Position numbers and translations under genes: made by a program
In this document: positions 17,747 to 25,731 of the stretch, piece by piece
How positions within the stretch are numbered: position 1 is the first letter of the stretch
Layout of the letters: each line of letters begins with the position of its first letter
The notes under the pieces: model-generated
The model's database searches: none
What the model was told of the DNA's origin: nothing
What the model saw: the letters and a program-made list of their open reading frames with translations, nothing else
Origin: Nitrosomonas sp.
Lineage (GTDB): Bacteria; Pseudomonadota; Gammaproteobacteria; Burkholderiales; Nitrosomonadaceae
Direction of reading: 5' to 3'
Assembly: GCF_022842015.1 (NCBI RefSeq)
Contig: NZ_JALHQJ010000034.1
Coordinates: 1-35,237, forward strand
DNA: 35,237 nucleotides

Positions 17747-18211
17747 ATGAATATTAAGTTTGTAAAATATCTTGCAGTTTTACCGATGCTTTCTATCTTA
17801 GTCGCTTGTGCGCAGTTGAGCCCAATGGAAGCACGGAATATGGATAGCAACAAGATTGTATCTGTATCAGAAGCCAAAACCTCCAATGATCACGAAAATT
17901 TAGCCAATCACTACGACAACCTGGCAAAAGAAATGGCCGCAAAAGTTGAAGAAAAAATGGCATTGCTAGAGGAATATGAAGATCATAGTCATTACTATGG
18001 CAGACGAGGACAAGATTATAAATCACACACACTGGCAAATATCCGCCACTACGAACAAGAAACGACAGCAGCCATTCAGCAAGCTGGTTATCATCGCAAA
18101 ATCGCTGCCGATCTTCAAAAAAATGAATATGCGCAATCTGGCGATAGTTCGAATCCAGCACAGACCCACAAAATCAAAGCTAGACTTAGCTCTGAGCCAA
18201 CAAGGAATTAG
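17747..18211 (+). CDS. Lipoprotein 1 of a duplicated lipoprotein-porin module
   Basis: A 154-residue protein with lipobox LVAC (C21) followed by AQ, pointing to the outer membrane. The body is helical and charged, with the motif YYGRRGQDYKSHTLANIRHYE around residues 84-104 and a preceding NDHENLANHYDNLAKEM. The same motifs occur in lipoprotein 2 at 19788-20165 (NDHEALVNYYE; YYYGRRGLDLQSHTSANIRAHE), so the two are paralogs. It lies between the NarL-type regulator and porin 1. Small helical lipoproteins of this kind are of unknown function; pairing with a porin twice suggests they serve the porin or its envelope environment. Confidence 0.8.
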   Translation: MNIKFVKYLAVLPMLSILVACAQLSPMEARNMDSNKIVSVSEAKTSNDHENLANHYDNLAKEMAAKVEEKMALLEEYEDHSHYYGRRGQDYKSHTLANIRHYEQETTAAIQQAGYHRKIAADLQKNEYAQSGDSSNPAQTHKIKARLSSEPTRN

Positions 18212-18274
18212 ACATCTTTGCATCAGAGATGCATTGACAGATAGAGTGATGAACTAAGTATCGCTTTTAAGAAT

Positions 18275-18316
18275 GCCAAAGGCACGGGGAATGTTAATAC
18301 TCCCCGTGCCTTTGGC
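18275..18316 (+). terminator. Perfect 16-bp hairpin between lipoprotein 1 and porin 1
   Basis: GCCAAAGGCACGGGGA (18275-18290) pairs perfectly with TCCCCGTGCCTTTGGC (18301-18316) around a 10-base loop. There is no long T-run after it (TGTTTATATTC), so it may be a terminator, an attenuator that lets some transcripts reach porin 1, or an mRNA-stabilising 3' hairpin. It ends only 17 bases before the annotated porin 1 start. Confidence 0.7.
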
Positions 18317-18333
18317 TGTTTATATTCGTATGT

Positions 18334-19710
18334 ATGAATGAATCGCACCACCACTCTGAAAAAAGATTTATGAAATGGCTGTTAAACATATTCATAATAG
18401 GAGGTACGTTTTTTTTCTTTTTATATGCAACCACTCCTTACGCAAATAATTTAAAAAAATATTTTAAAGATAGCAGAATAGAACTCGGCGGATGGATTCA
18501 CGGTGGCGCAACTTTAAACCCCAGCCAATCAGGTGGTTACAATGGCCCTGTTGCTTTTGCTGATCAAGCCAATCGATTCCAGTTAAATCAATTCAATCTT
18601 TTTTTGCAACGCCCAGTAATATCGGAAACCAGAAGATGGGATTTCGGCGGACGTTTCGATTTCTTGTTTGGAACTGATGCAATTTTTACACAGGCCTTTG
18701 GTGTACCGACCTTTGATGTCAATTCCGGCGCAGCTCTCAATCGCAATAACTGGGATCTCCATCTGTGCTGCTCCTCAACGCGCACTTATGGAATCGCACT
18801 CCCGCAAGCCTACTTGGAGGCTCATGTACCGATAGGGAAAAACGGTATCAACCTAAAAATAGGGCATTTTTATTCTCCCACAGGTTTTGAAACCGTTCCA
18901 GCACCGGATAATTTTTTCTATACCCGTGCCTACTCCTTTAATGCCGGAGAACCCTTCACACACACTGGGTTGCAAGCTAACTATATCGTCAACAACAATT
19001 GGTCCGTCTCTGGGAGTGCCGTTACTGGCAGTGCTACGGGCGGCTGGGATAGCGGGTGGGACAAGCAATTAGGTAATTGGGGTGGCGTTGCGGGCATTAC
19101 CTGGACCAGCGATAGTCAAGCCACTTCACTCAACGTTACCGGCACTTATGGCAAAATTTCAACACGAAGCGACGAGTCATGGGGGATGTACAACATTGTA
19201 TTTCAGCACAAAATAGATCCTAAAACTCTGCTGGTATTACATCATGTTCATGGTTATGCCGGTGGCGTATTATTGAATAATTTGAAATATACCAATGCAG
19301 TAAAGGACGCCGAATGGATTGGTTTCGTTACCCATCTATACCATGATATTACCGAGAATTTATCAATCGGTGCGCGCGGTGAATGGTTTCGTGATCGCGA
19401 TGGATTTCGCAATCCTTCTCCATTTCGAGTTGCTGCCGCAACCAACATCGTGAACGGCGTAGCCACGAGTTACGCCGGCAATCTCAGCAGCGTCACCATT
19501 ACCCCAGCCGACTACTATGCTGCGACCATCGGTTTAAACTGGAAGGCCGCTAAAACGTTAAAGCTCCAATGGGATGCGATAAAAAAGCTAAACATCCGCC
19601 CGAACATTCGTTATGACAGGGTCGATGCTTTGCATACAAACGCTTATCGACCCTTTGCCGGCAACAAAGATCAAATTCTGTTTTCGCTCGATTTCGTCAT
19701 TCCTTTCTAG
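18334..19710 (+). CDS. OmpL-like beta-barrel porin 1
   Basis: A 458-residue outer membrane protein of the putative beta-barrel porin-2 (OmpL-like) type. The N-terminus has an export signal (KWLLNIFIIGGTFFFFLYA, probable cut after TTPYA); ATG 18334 and a later ATG at 18370 are both possible, and neither has a clear ribosome site. Alternating short amphipathic strands run throughout (e.g. FQLNQFNLFLQRP, WDFGGRFDFLFG) and it ends in the aromatic ILFSLDFVIPF, the C-terminal Phe used for barrel assembly. It is closely similar over its whole length to porin 2, with long identical stretches such as GFETVPAPDNFFYTRAY. The solute carried is unknown. Confidence 0.88.
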   Translation: MNESHHHSEKRFMKWLLNIFIIGGTFFFFLYATTPYANNLKKYFKDSRIELGGWIHGGATLNPSQSGGYNGPVAFADQANRFQLNQFNLFLQRPVISETRRWDFGGRFDFLFGTDAIFTQAFGVPTFDVNSGAALNRNNWDLHLCCSSTRTYGIALPQAYLEAHVPIGKNGINLKIGHFYSPTGFETVPAPDNFFYTRAYSFNAGEPFTHTGLQANYIVNNNWSVSGSAVTGSATGGWDSGWDKQLGNWGGVAGITWTSDSQATSLNVTGTYGKISTRSDESWGMYNIVFQHKIDPKTLLVLHHVHGYAGGVLLNNLKYTNAVKDAEWIGFVTHLYHDITENLSIGARGEWFRDRDGFRNPSPFRVAAATNIVNGVATSYAGNLSSVTITPADYYAATIGLNWKAAKTLKLQWDAIKKLNIRPNIRYDRVDALHTNAYRPFAGNKDQILFSLDFVIPF

Positions 19711-19787
19711 GAAAAAAATCATACAAGCGACAAAATGCAAATCTCACCCACAATACCCACTAATTACGCCAACCCGTCCAAAGCAAG

Positions 19788-20165
19788 TCATAAATCCGGC
19801 TTGACCTTCGCTTTACTGATTGGATCGCTGCTTTGTTTTGTCGCCATCCTTCTATGAATCTCAGCAAATCTCAGGCTTTCTTGCAAGGTCTTTTCATGTG
19901 CACGAATATTTGCGGAGGTATGCGACTGCAAATCCAAACCTCTTCGCCCATAATAATAGGGACGTGCTTCATAAGCCTCAAGGATTCTTTTATTCTTCTG
20001 CAGATTCGATCTTGCTTCATCGGCTACGGTTTCATAATAGTTGACCAAAGCCTCATGATCATTGTTCGCGATCCCGGTCGGTGCAATTAGCGATGCATTC
20101 ATCTGTGCACAAGCGCTCAGAACGATTAATGCCAACACGCCGACTGACAATTTCAATGTTTTCAT
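19788..20165 (-). CDS. Lipoprotein 2 of the duplicated module
   Basis: A 125-residue protein starting at ATG 20163-20165, with GAGGAG upstream; the open frame reaches further but the added 27 residues precede an obvious signal peptide and are not used. Lipobox LSAC (C19), then AQ. It shares with lipoprotein 1 the core motifs NDHEALVNYYE and YYYGRRGLDLQSHTSANIRAHE but is shorter, lacking ~25 residues mainly in the N-terminal linker and tail. It is divergent to porin 2, unlike the first module where both genes point the same way. Its promoter aligns with that of lipoprotein 1. Confidence 0.82.
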   Translation of the reverse strand: MKTLKLSVGVLALIVLSACAQMNASLIAPTGIANNDHEALVNYYETVADEARSNLQKNKRILEAYEARPYYYGRRGLDLQSHTSANIRAHEKTLQESLRFAEIHRRMATKQSSDPISKAKVKPDL

Positions 20166-20194
20166 AATGAATATCTCCTCTACCGTATGGCAAC

Positions 20195-20262
20195 ATCTTA
20201 ATTTGATCAACACCGCATGTATATTGGGATAACCCTTGTTTTTCATTAATGGAAACCATTAA
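20195..20262 (-). promoter_or_regulatory. Regulated promoter of lipoprotein 2, in the divergent region with porin 2
   Basis: Site 1 is the perfect palindrome TTAATGG-AAA-CCATTAA (20246-20262); site 2 (20226-20237) reads GGGATAACCCTT on the plus strand. On the minus strand TATACA (20218-20223), 17 bp, TAAGAT (20195-20200) form a weak promoter with a start near 20188. The layout matches that upstream of lipoprotein 1. Site 1 is also about 90 bp from the porin 2 start, so it may control both divergent genes. Confidence 0.6.
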
Positions 20263-20352
20263 CCCTCATCTTTGTAGTCACAATATTTTGCAAAAAACTC
20301 ACAAAAATAATAACAATATTTATCATGATGTTAACTTAATAATACTGCCCAA

Positions 20353-21708
20353 ATGAAACGTAACTCGAAATACTCAGGATGGCTGATATGCGCCCTGACA
20401 AGCGGCATCTTTTTTTGCTCGATATATTCTGATAATCTTTGCGCCAACACCTTTAAAAAATTTCTTAACCATCACAAACTGGACTTCGGCGGCTGGATTC
20501 ACGGGGGCGCAACGTTAAATCCCAGCCAATCCGGAGGGTTTAATGGCCCTGTCATTTTTGCCGATCAGGCCAACAAGTTTCAGTTGAATCAATTCAACCT
20601 GTTCATGCGGCGTTCGGTCGTTTCCGAAGGCAAAACGTGGGATTTTGGCGGGCGTTTCGATTTTATGTTCGGAACCGATGCTATTTTCACCCAGGCGTTT
20701 GGCGTGCCAACGTTTGATGTCAACGATGGAACGACACTCAAAAGAAGTGAGTGGGACCTCAACCTGTGCTGCGCCTCAACCCGCACCTACGGTATCGCGC
20801 TGCCACAAGCATTCATGGAAGCGTATGTGCCTGTCGGCAACGGCCTCAACGTAAAGCTAGGTCATTTCTATACGCCCACTGGCTTCGAGACCGTTCCAGC
20901 ACCCGACAACTTTTTCTATACCCGAGCTTATACTTTGAACGTCGGCGAACCCTTCACCCATACCGGCATGCTGGCCACTTATCAAGCTAACGCAAACTGG
21001 CAAATTCTCGGAGGCCCATTGACAGGCAGCGCAACGGGTGGCTGGGACGCAGGCTGGGATAGGCAGCTAAGCAACTGGAGTGGATTGGGAGGCTTCACCT
21101 GGACCAGCGACAATCAGGCCACTTCATTTCATCTTTCCGGCACCTATGGCGAAACTTCCGCGCGCAGCAGTGAAATCTGGGGGTTCTACAATATCGTGTT
21201 CAAGCACAGAATCACCCCCAAGACTTTGCTAGTTTTACACCATGTCTATGGTCATGCTGGCGGCGTGTTGCTGAACAATCTGAAATACACCAATGCCATC
21301 AAAGATGCCGAATGGTTCAGCGCACTCGCGCATCTATACTATGATCTGACCGACAATGTATCGATTGGCGCGCGGGGCGAATGGTATCGTGACGAAGACG
21401 GTTTTCGTAACCCCTCCCCGTTTCGCATCGCCGCTGCCACCAATGTCGTGAATGGCGCCACCGTCAGTTATGCCGGCAATCCCAGCATTGTCACCGCTAC
21501 CCCGGCCGATTATTATAACGTGACGCTCGGTTTAAACTGGAAAGCCGCCAAAACGCTTAAACTGACCTGGAATGCACTGAAGAAACTTACGATCCGCCCA
21601 AACATTCGCTATGACCGGGTCGATGCGTATCATACGACCGCATACCGGCCGTTCGGCGGCAACAAAGACCAGATCCTGTTTTCACTCGACTTTCTGCTGC
21701 CTTTTTAG
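20353..21708 (+). CDS. OmpL-like beta-barrel porin 2
   Basis: A 451-residue paralog of porin 1, colinear from LDFGGWIHGGATLNPSQSGG to the terminal ILFSLDFLLPF. The export signal is WLICALTSGIFFCSIYSDNLCA. The start ATG 20353 lacks a good ribosome site, as in porin 1. Differences cluster in the N-terminus and in likely loops (e.g. around residues 210-220 and 270-300); the strands are well kept. At many synonymous sites it uses G or C where porin 1 uses A or T, so the duplication is not recent or one copy was acquired separately. It probably imports small solutes across the outer membrane; substrate unknown. Confidence 0.88.
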   Translation: MKRNSKYSGWLICALTSGIFFCSIYSDNLCANTFKKFLNHHKLDFGGWIHGGATLNPSQSGGFNGPVIFADQANKFQLNQFNLFMRRSVVSEGKTWDFGGRFDFMFGTDAIFTQAFGVPTFDVNDGTTLKRSEWDLNLCCASTRTYGIALPQAFMEAYVPVGNGLNVKLGHFYTPTGFETVPAPDNFFYTRAYTLNVGEPFTHTGMLATYQANANWQILGGPLTGSATGGWDAGWDRQLSNWSGLGGFTWTSDNQATSFHLSGTYGETSARSSEIWGFYNIVFKHRITPKTLLVLHHVYGHAGGVLLNNLKYTNAIKDAEWFSALAHLYYDLTDNVSIGARGEWYRDEDGFRNPSPFRIAAATNVVNGATVSYAGNPSIVTATPADYYNVTLGLNWKAAKTLKLTWNALKKLTIRPNIRYDRVDAYHTTAYRPFGGNKDQILFSLDFLLPF

Positions 21709-21837
21709 GAATTGGGATAATTGATAGTACTGGATTGACCAGGAAAATAACTGTTCAATCACTTCATAAACATATTACGCAGTGAGAGATTAAAATGACT
21801 TGATTTTGATAGAAAAACATTTACTTGACTGCGATTG

Positions 21838-21870
21838 CGATCTTCTCAGTAGGCTTAACTGAGAAGATCG
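21838..21870. terminator. Perfect 13-bp hairpin downstream of porin 2
   Basis: CGATCTTCTCAGT (21838-21850) pairs perfectly with ACTGAGAAGATCG (21858-21870) around a 7-base loop. It lies 130 bp past the porin 2 stop and 120 bp before the next gene. No T-run follows, so a classic terminator is uncertain. The rest of the 282-bp gap shows nothing more. Confidence 0.5.
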
Positions 21871-21990
21871 GATTATTGACTCTGGAGTCGAATATAAAGT
21901 AAGCTGATTTTAAGACAATGTTACTTAAAACTCAAAGCAAGTCTGAAGTTTAGTGATTTGGTATTACCCACTTAAAAAGGGAGTAACCAC

Positions 21991-24900
21991 ATGATACTTC
22001 CGCAGAGAGATAAAGAACCGGATTTGGCGTTTGCCGGACTGGCTATACTTATTCTATTTGGATTCTTGATATTGCATGATAATCCTATCAAGAGTTCCCG
22101 CCCCGCTGACACTACCTCAAGCGAACTTTTAGATCTAAACGTGAATCATGCCTACAAGAGCTGGTTATGGGAGGATCCTTTTGGAAAAACTTTTAAACTG
22201 AACAAGGAAAGAGTCACGACAAGCCTTTATGATCAAAAGTGCGAGTCACTAGGAAAAAAAATTAACGATAAGTCTGTTGAGATATTTGCTGCTTTATTGG
22301 ATATTGGCCTTAACCCCGCGGAAAACAAAGAAACTCGCATCCGGCACCGTTACGCAAAAATTGCAGGACTCATCGAAGCTGGCTATAGCCCATCAGAAGA
22401 ACCTCATCAATTACATTATTGTAGGTTTGGCGCTGAAAACGATCCTGATAAAAAATATAATGTAGGCTGGGAACATTTCACTTTCACGCAAAACGTGGAA
22501 AAGGGGAAGGAGAAACCCAACGATGTAATTCTATTATGGTTAGATGATAGTGTTTTCAACGGTAAAACTCTTCTTTCCCAAAAAAATGAAACTAGCGAAG
22601 ACGCTGCTACTAATCATAAAGATGATCCTGATAATGCTCACGAATTTTTAATGTCTCTAACCCATGAGAATAAAAACTCTACCCATGCTAAGAAAAATTT
22701 ATATCTTTTTGATTGGAGCTACTCAGACTATTGCTGGAACGGTTCCGGTGGTAATAAAGAATCTAATGAATCGGATGAAAAAGCCACTAACACAACGTCA
22801 GATAGCTATCCGGAAAAAATTATACGGCCTTTAAAATTTCTTCCACAACATTCAAAAGATTTAGTTGAAAAACTAGCCGAGGAACTCATTAAGTATCGAA
22901 GAATTAAAGATTCTTCTGAAATAGCTATTATCGTTGAGCAGGACACACAATATATACGCAAGTTATCAGACAAACTACAAGCCAATCTAAAAAAAGAATC
23001 GATAAAAGGTGATATTAATAGATTTTCTTATTATAAAGGGTTGGATGCCTATCAGCATCGATTAGAAAAAGAAGAAAATCGCAAGCCCAAGAAATGGAAT
23101 GAAGATGGATACTTATCCTCTGTGGATCTTCGCAACCCGCCTTTGGGTGCGGCACAATATGACTACCTTCATCGCATGGCCACACAAATTAAAAATAGTC
23201 ATAAATCTATCAATTTTGAAAAGCGTATTGGTGGAATAAGAGCAGTGGTTATTTTTGGCAGCGATTTTGATGACAAACTGCTCATTCTTCAGGCTTTGCG
23301 GTCAGAGATGCCAAATATTTTAATATTAACCACCGATCTGGATGCCAGGATGCTTCATCCGCAATATTTCCGTTGGACCAGAAATTTGGTGGTTGCCTCA
23401 TCTTTCGGCTTGCGACTCCCTCCCTCAATCAAAAAAAATTCTTCTGATGCTGGTGATAATCAACAAACTCTACAAACTTCGTTTCCTGCTTTTCGTGATA
23501 GTCAACAAGCAGAAATTTTTTACAACACGAAACGATTATTAGCTGGCAATAATTTAAGCAATACAAGCTTCTCACCTGTACTTTTTGAAATCGGCCGGAA
23601 TGGCCACGTTTTTTTGCCACCATCGTCTGATCATAATGAAAACCTTGAGAAAATACTTCCTGAGGAAATGTTTAATCAAGAGCAAAATTACCAACAGCTT
23701 AAGTTATTGGTTGGTATAACCATCGCTTTGATTGCCTTACTTTACGGATTCCGTCCTAACTCCATTAAGTTATGCTTTTATATAGGACTTGTTGCTATCG
23801 TAATCTTTTATTTTCATTATCAAGCAATTGAGAAAAATGAAGAACCTCTGAGCTTCACGAATGGCATTAGCTTATGGCCGGCTATATTTATTCAAATCAT
23901 TGCAATCGCATTGGCTGGGTATTTTTTCTACGACGCCTACTTTGGATCAGAAAGCATACTTCAAAGAAACTTTAAGTATCTGCAAATTAAATTTTTTGAA
24001 AAAGATAATATTAACAATGGGGAGCAAGCTCAGAATGCTTTATGGAAAAAAGTTGGTCTTGTTTTCTTCATCATTGTGAGCATGTTTTTTTATGCATTAA
24101 ACGATCTTGAGCCGGATGGGGATGTCAATTTTTATTTTTGTGTAATATTCTTAGGACTATGTATAGTCGCATACTTTGCTGTGGAGCATTTATGTTTCAA
24201 ACCTTATTTCATAGCAGTCACACATTGGACTCATGATGATGAGTGCTATTCGAAAGTTAACAATGGCTACCTCTCTGAACTCATTACGAATTTAGGTACA
24301 GGTTATGATTTACTCTCTGAATCTATTACGAAATCAGAAATGGTTCGTAAGTTACGCAATGAACTCATTAAGAATTTAAGAAAAGATCAGAACCTACTTG
24401 CTAAACTCATTAAGAAATTAAAAACTGATCAGAAGTTACTACCTGAACTCCTTAAGAGATTAGAAACAAATCGTAACTTAAACATTAAACACATTGCAGA
24501 ATTAGAAAAAGATCAGAAGTTACTCCCTAAGCTCATTGATACATTAGATGAGCATCACAAGTCACTTCCTGACCATATTGCGAAATTAGTAACAGATCAT
24601 CAGTTAGACGTTGAATTCATTACGAAATTAAATGCAGATCATGAGTTACTCTCTAAACATATTAAGAAATTAGAAGCGGACCATAAATTATGCCCCAAAC
24701 TCACGCTAGAGAAGGGTTTATGGATCGAATACAGCAGCCTTAGTCAATTGCAACCGTGCCTTATTCGCATCACTATGATGTGGTTAGTATTTGCGTTAAT
24801 TGAAACCATACTTTTTTATTTAGTGCCTTCCTGGCCCCAACCCGTTCGAGGCGATTTTGCTTTAAGCTCTGCTTTTTATATAGATTGGTTTATAGGTATA

Positions 24901-25539
24901 GCCAGTTTTATTGTAATTATGTTTTTGTCATTCTTTGTGTTGGACACCTATAGACTGAACTATTATTTTATTAGAAAGCTGCGTATACAACATCCTCTGA
25001 TCGTTGATGATGTCTATTTAACGCGTATAAAGGAATCTGATGTTTATCCAACTCAAAAAGATCTAGCAGAAATCAAATATGCCCACACCAGTTATAAAAA
25101 AAACGAATCTCATAAAAAACTTGAAGAAATCGTTAACCTAGTAGCCGAAAGAACGCAGGTAGTGGACGGCCTGATTTACTATCCCTTGATTTGTATTATA
25201 TTAATGCTATTTGCCAGAATATCCTATTTTGATAATCAGGATTTCCCGTATAGCAAAGCGGTCAGTTTCGGCGCATGCATATCACTGCTCATATTTGCCG
25301 GTTTTATGATCCGCTCCGAAGCAGAGAAACTTAAGTTTGCAGTCATTAAAAGCGCAGAAAGCTTGAAAAAGGAATTCAAGCATCAAGTAGCAGATATTGA
25401 TGCAACCATTGAAAAAATAGGCAATATCAGAAGCGGCGTTTTCCAGCCCATGTTAGAGCAACCTGTCATGAGAACACTATTACTGATTCTGGGTTTTGTG
25501 GGTATTCTTGCAGGAGAGTTTTTAATGATTTTTGGTTAA
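21991..25539 (+). CDS. Unrecognised 1182-residue multi-pass membrane protein with 14-residue repeats
   Basis: The protein begins MILPQRDKEPDLAFAGLAILILFGFLIL (ribosome site AAAGGGAG). One N-terminal membrane segment (~13-30) is followed by a ~540-residue hydrophilic domain, probably periplasmic. Parts look like alternating beta-alpha units (IRAVVIFGSDFD, LLILQALRSEMPNILILTTD, LDARMLHPQYFRWTRNLVVASSFGL) reminiscent of type I periplasmic-binding folds. Five membrane segments (~570-740) precede an array at residues 768-907 of ten 14-residue units, consensus L-x-x-D-H/Q-K-L-L-P-K-H/L-I-K-K. Five more hydrophobic segments follow, the last at the C-terminus. By simple alternation the array would be cytoplasmic. 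Codon use is clearly more AT-rich than the neighbours, suggesting transfer. No known family is recognised and no partner gene is obvious. Confidence 0.85.
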   Translation: MILPQRDKEPDLAFAGLAILILFGFLILHDNPIKSSRPADTTSSELLDLNVNHAYKSWLWEDPFGKTFKLNKERVTTSLYDQKCESLGKKINDKSVEIFAALLDIGLNPAENKETRIRHRYAKIAGLIEAGYSPSEEPHQLHYCRFGAENDPDKKYNVGWEHFTFTQNVEKGKEKPNDVILLWLDDSVFNGKTLLSQKNETSEDAATNHKDDPDNAHEFLMSLTHENKNSTHAKKNLYLFDWSYSDYCWNGSGGNKESNESDEKATNTTSDSYPEKIIRPLKFLPQHSKDLVEKLAEELIKYRRIKDSSEIAIIVEQDTQYIRKLSDKLQANLKKESIKGDINRFSYYKGLDAYQHRLEKEENRKPKKWNEDGYLSSVDLRNPPLGAAQYDYLHRMATQIKNSHKSINFEKRIGGIRAVVIFGSDFDDKLLILQALRSEMPNILILTTDLDARMLHPQYFRWTRNLVVASSFGLRLPPSIKKNSSDAGDNQQTLQTSFPAFRDSQQAEIFYNTKRLLAGNNLSNTSFSPVLFEIGRNGHVFLPPSSDHNENLEKILPEEMFNQEQNYQQLKLLVGITIALIALLYGFRPNSIKLCFYIGLVAIVIFYFHYQAIEKNEEPLSFTNGISLWPAIFIQIIAIALAGYFFYDAYFGSESILQRNFKYLQIKFFEKDNINNGEQAQNALWKKVGLVFFIIVSMFFYALNDLEPDGDVNFYFCVIFLGLCIVAYFAVEHLCFKPYFIAVTHWTHDDECYSKVNNGYLSELITNLGTGYDLLSESITKSEMVRKLRNELIKNLRKDQNLLAKLIKKLKTDQKLLPELLKRLETNRNLNIKHIAELEKDQKLLPKLIDTLDEHHKSLPDHIAKLVTDHQLDVEFITKLNADHELLSKHIKKLEADHKLCPKLTLEKGLWIEYSSLSQLQPCLIRITMMWLVFALIETILFYLVPSWPQPVRGDFALSSAFYIDWFIGIASFIVIMFLSFFVLDTYRLNYYFIRKLRIQHPLIVDDVYLTRIKESDVYPTQKDLAEIKYAHTSYKKNESHKKLEEIVNLVAERTQVVDGLIYYPLICIILMLFARISYFDNQDFPYSKAVSFGACISLLIFAGFMIRSEAEKLKFAVIKSAESLKKEFKHQVADIDATIEKIGNIRSGVFQPMLEQPVMRTLLLILGFVGILAGEFLMIFG
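24292..24711 (+). repeat. Ten tandem 42-bp units encoding 14-residue repeats
   Basis: Ten in-frame units of exactly 42 bp start at 24292, 24334 and so on to 24670. Encoded units include LKTDQKLLPELLKR, LEKDQKLLPKLIDT, LNADHELLSKHIKK and LEADHKLCPKLTLE. The first two units and the last half-unit are the most diverged. Two heptads per unit with Leu at fixed positions fit a coiled coil. DNA identity between units is moderate, so the array is old or under protein-level selection. Confidence 0.85.
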
Positions 25540-25641
25540 AAATAAACGCTTACGCTTAACGTGTTGTCACTCTCTCTTTAACAAGCCATTGCCGCAGATT
25601 TCTTTGGATCGAAAAGCCCGCTCAGGTCAGGATGACACGCC

Positions 25642-25731
25642 TCATTCAACCTCAGACGACAAATTTTTGAATCTGACAGCATAGGGATTCTTACGCGACT
25701 TCATCTTTGACAAATCATATTCTGCTTTCAT
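25642..25731 (-). CDS. 29-residue antitoxin-like ORF, probably truncated
   Basis: ATG 25729-25731 opens a 29-codon frame whose first 18 residues, MKAEYDLSKMKSRKNPYA, closely resemble the N-terminus of CopG/BrnA-like antitoxins (typically KxEYDxSxxKSRKNPYA followed by a ribbon-helix-helix DNA-binding part). After VRFKNLSSEVE the frame stops at 25642-25644, so the expected ribbon-helix-helix is missing. The start overlaps the end of the MutS-like gene by 17 bp, and GGTGA lies upstream. No toxin ORF is seen next to it. It is probably a remnant rather than a working gene. Confidence 0.4.
   Translation of the reverse strand: MKAEYDLSKMKSRKNPYAVRFKNLSSEVE

Noticed and set aside
24292-24711. 42-bp repeats considered as a CRISPR or intergenic satellite
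   Set aside because: The units are contiguous without spacers and in frame within a long gene, so they are protein repeats.
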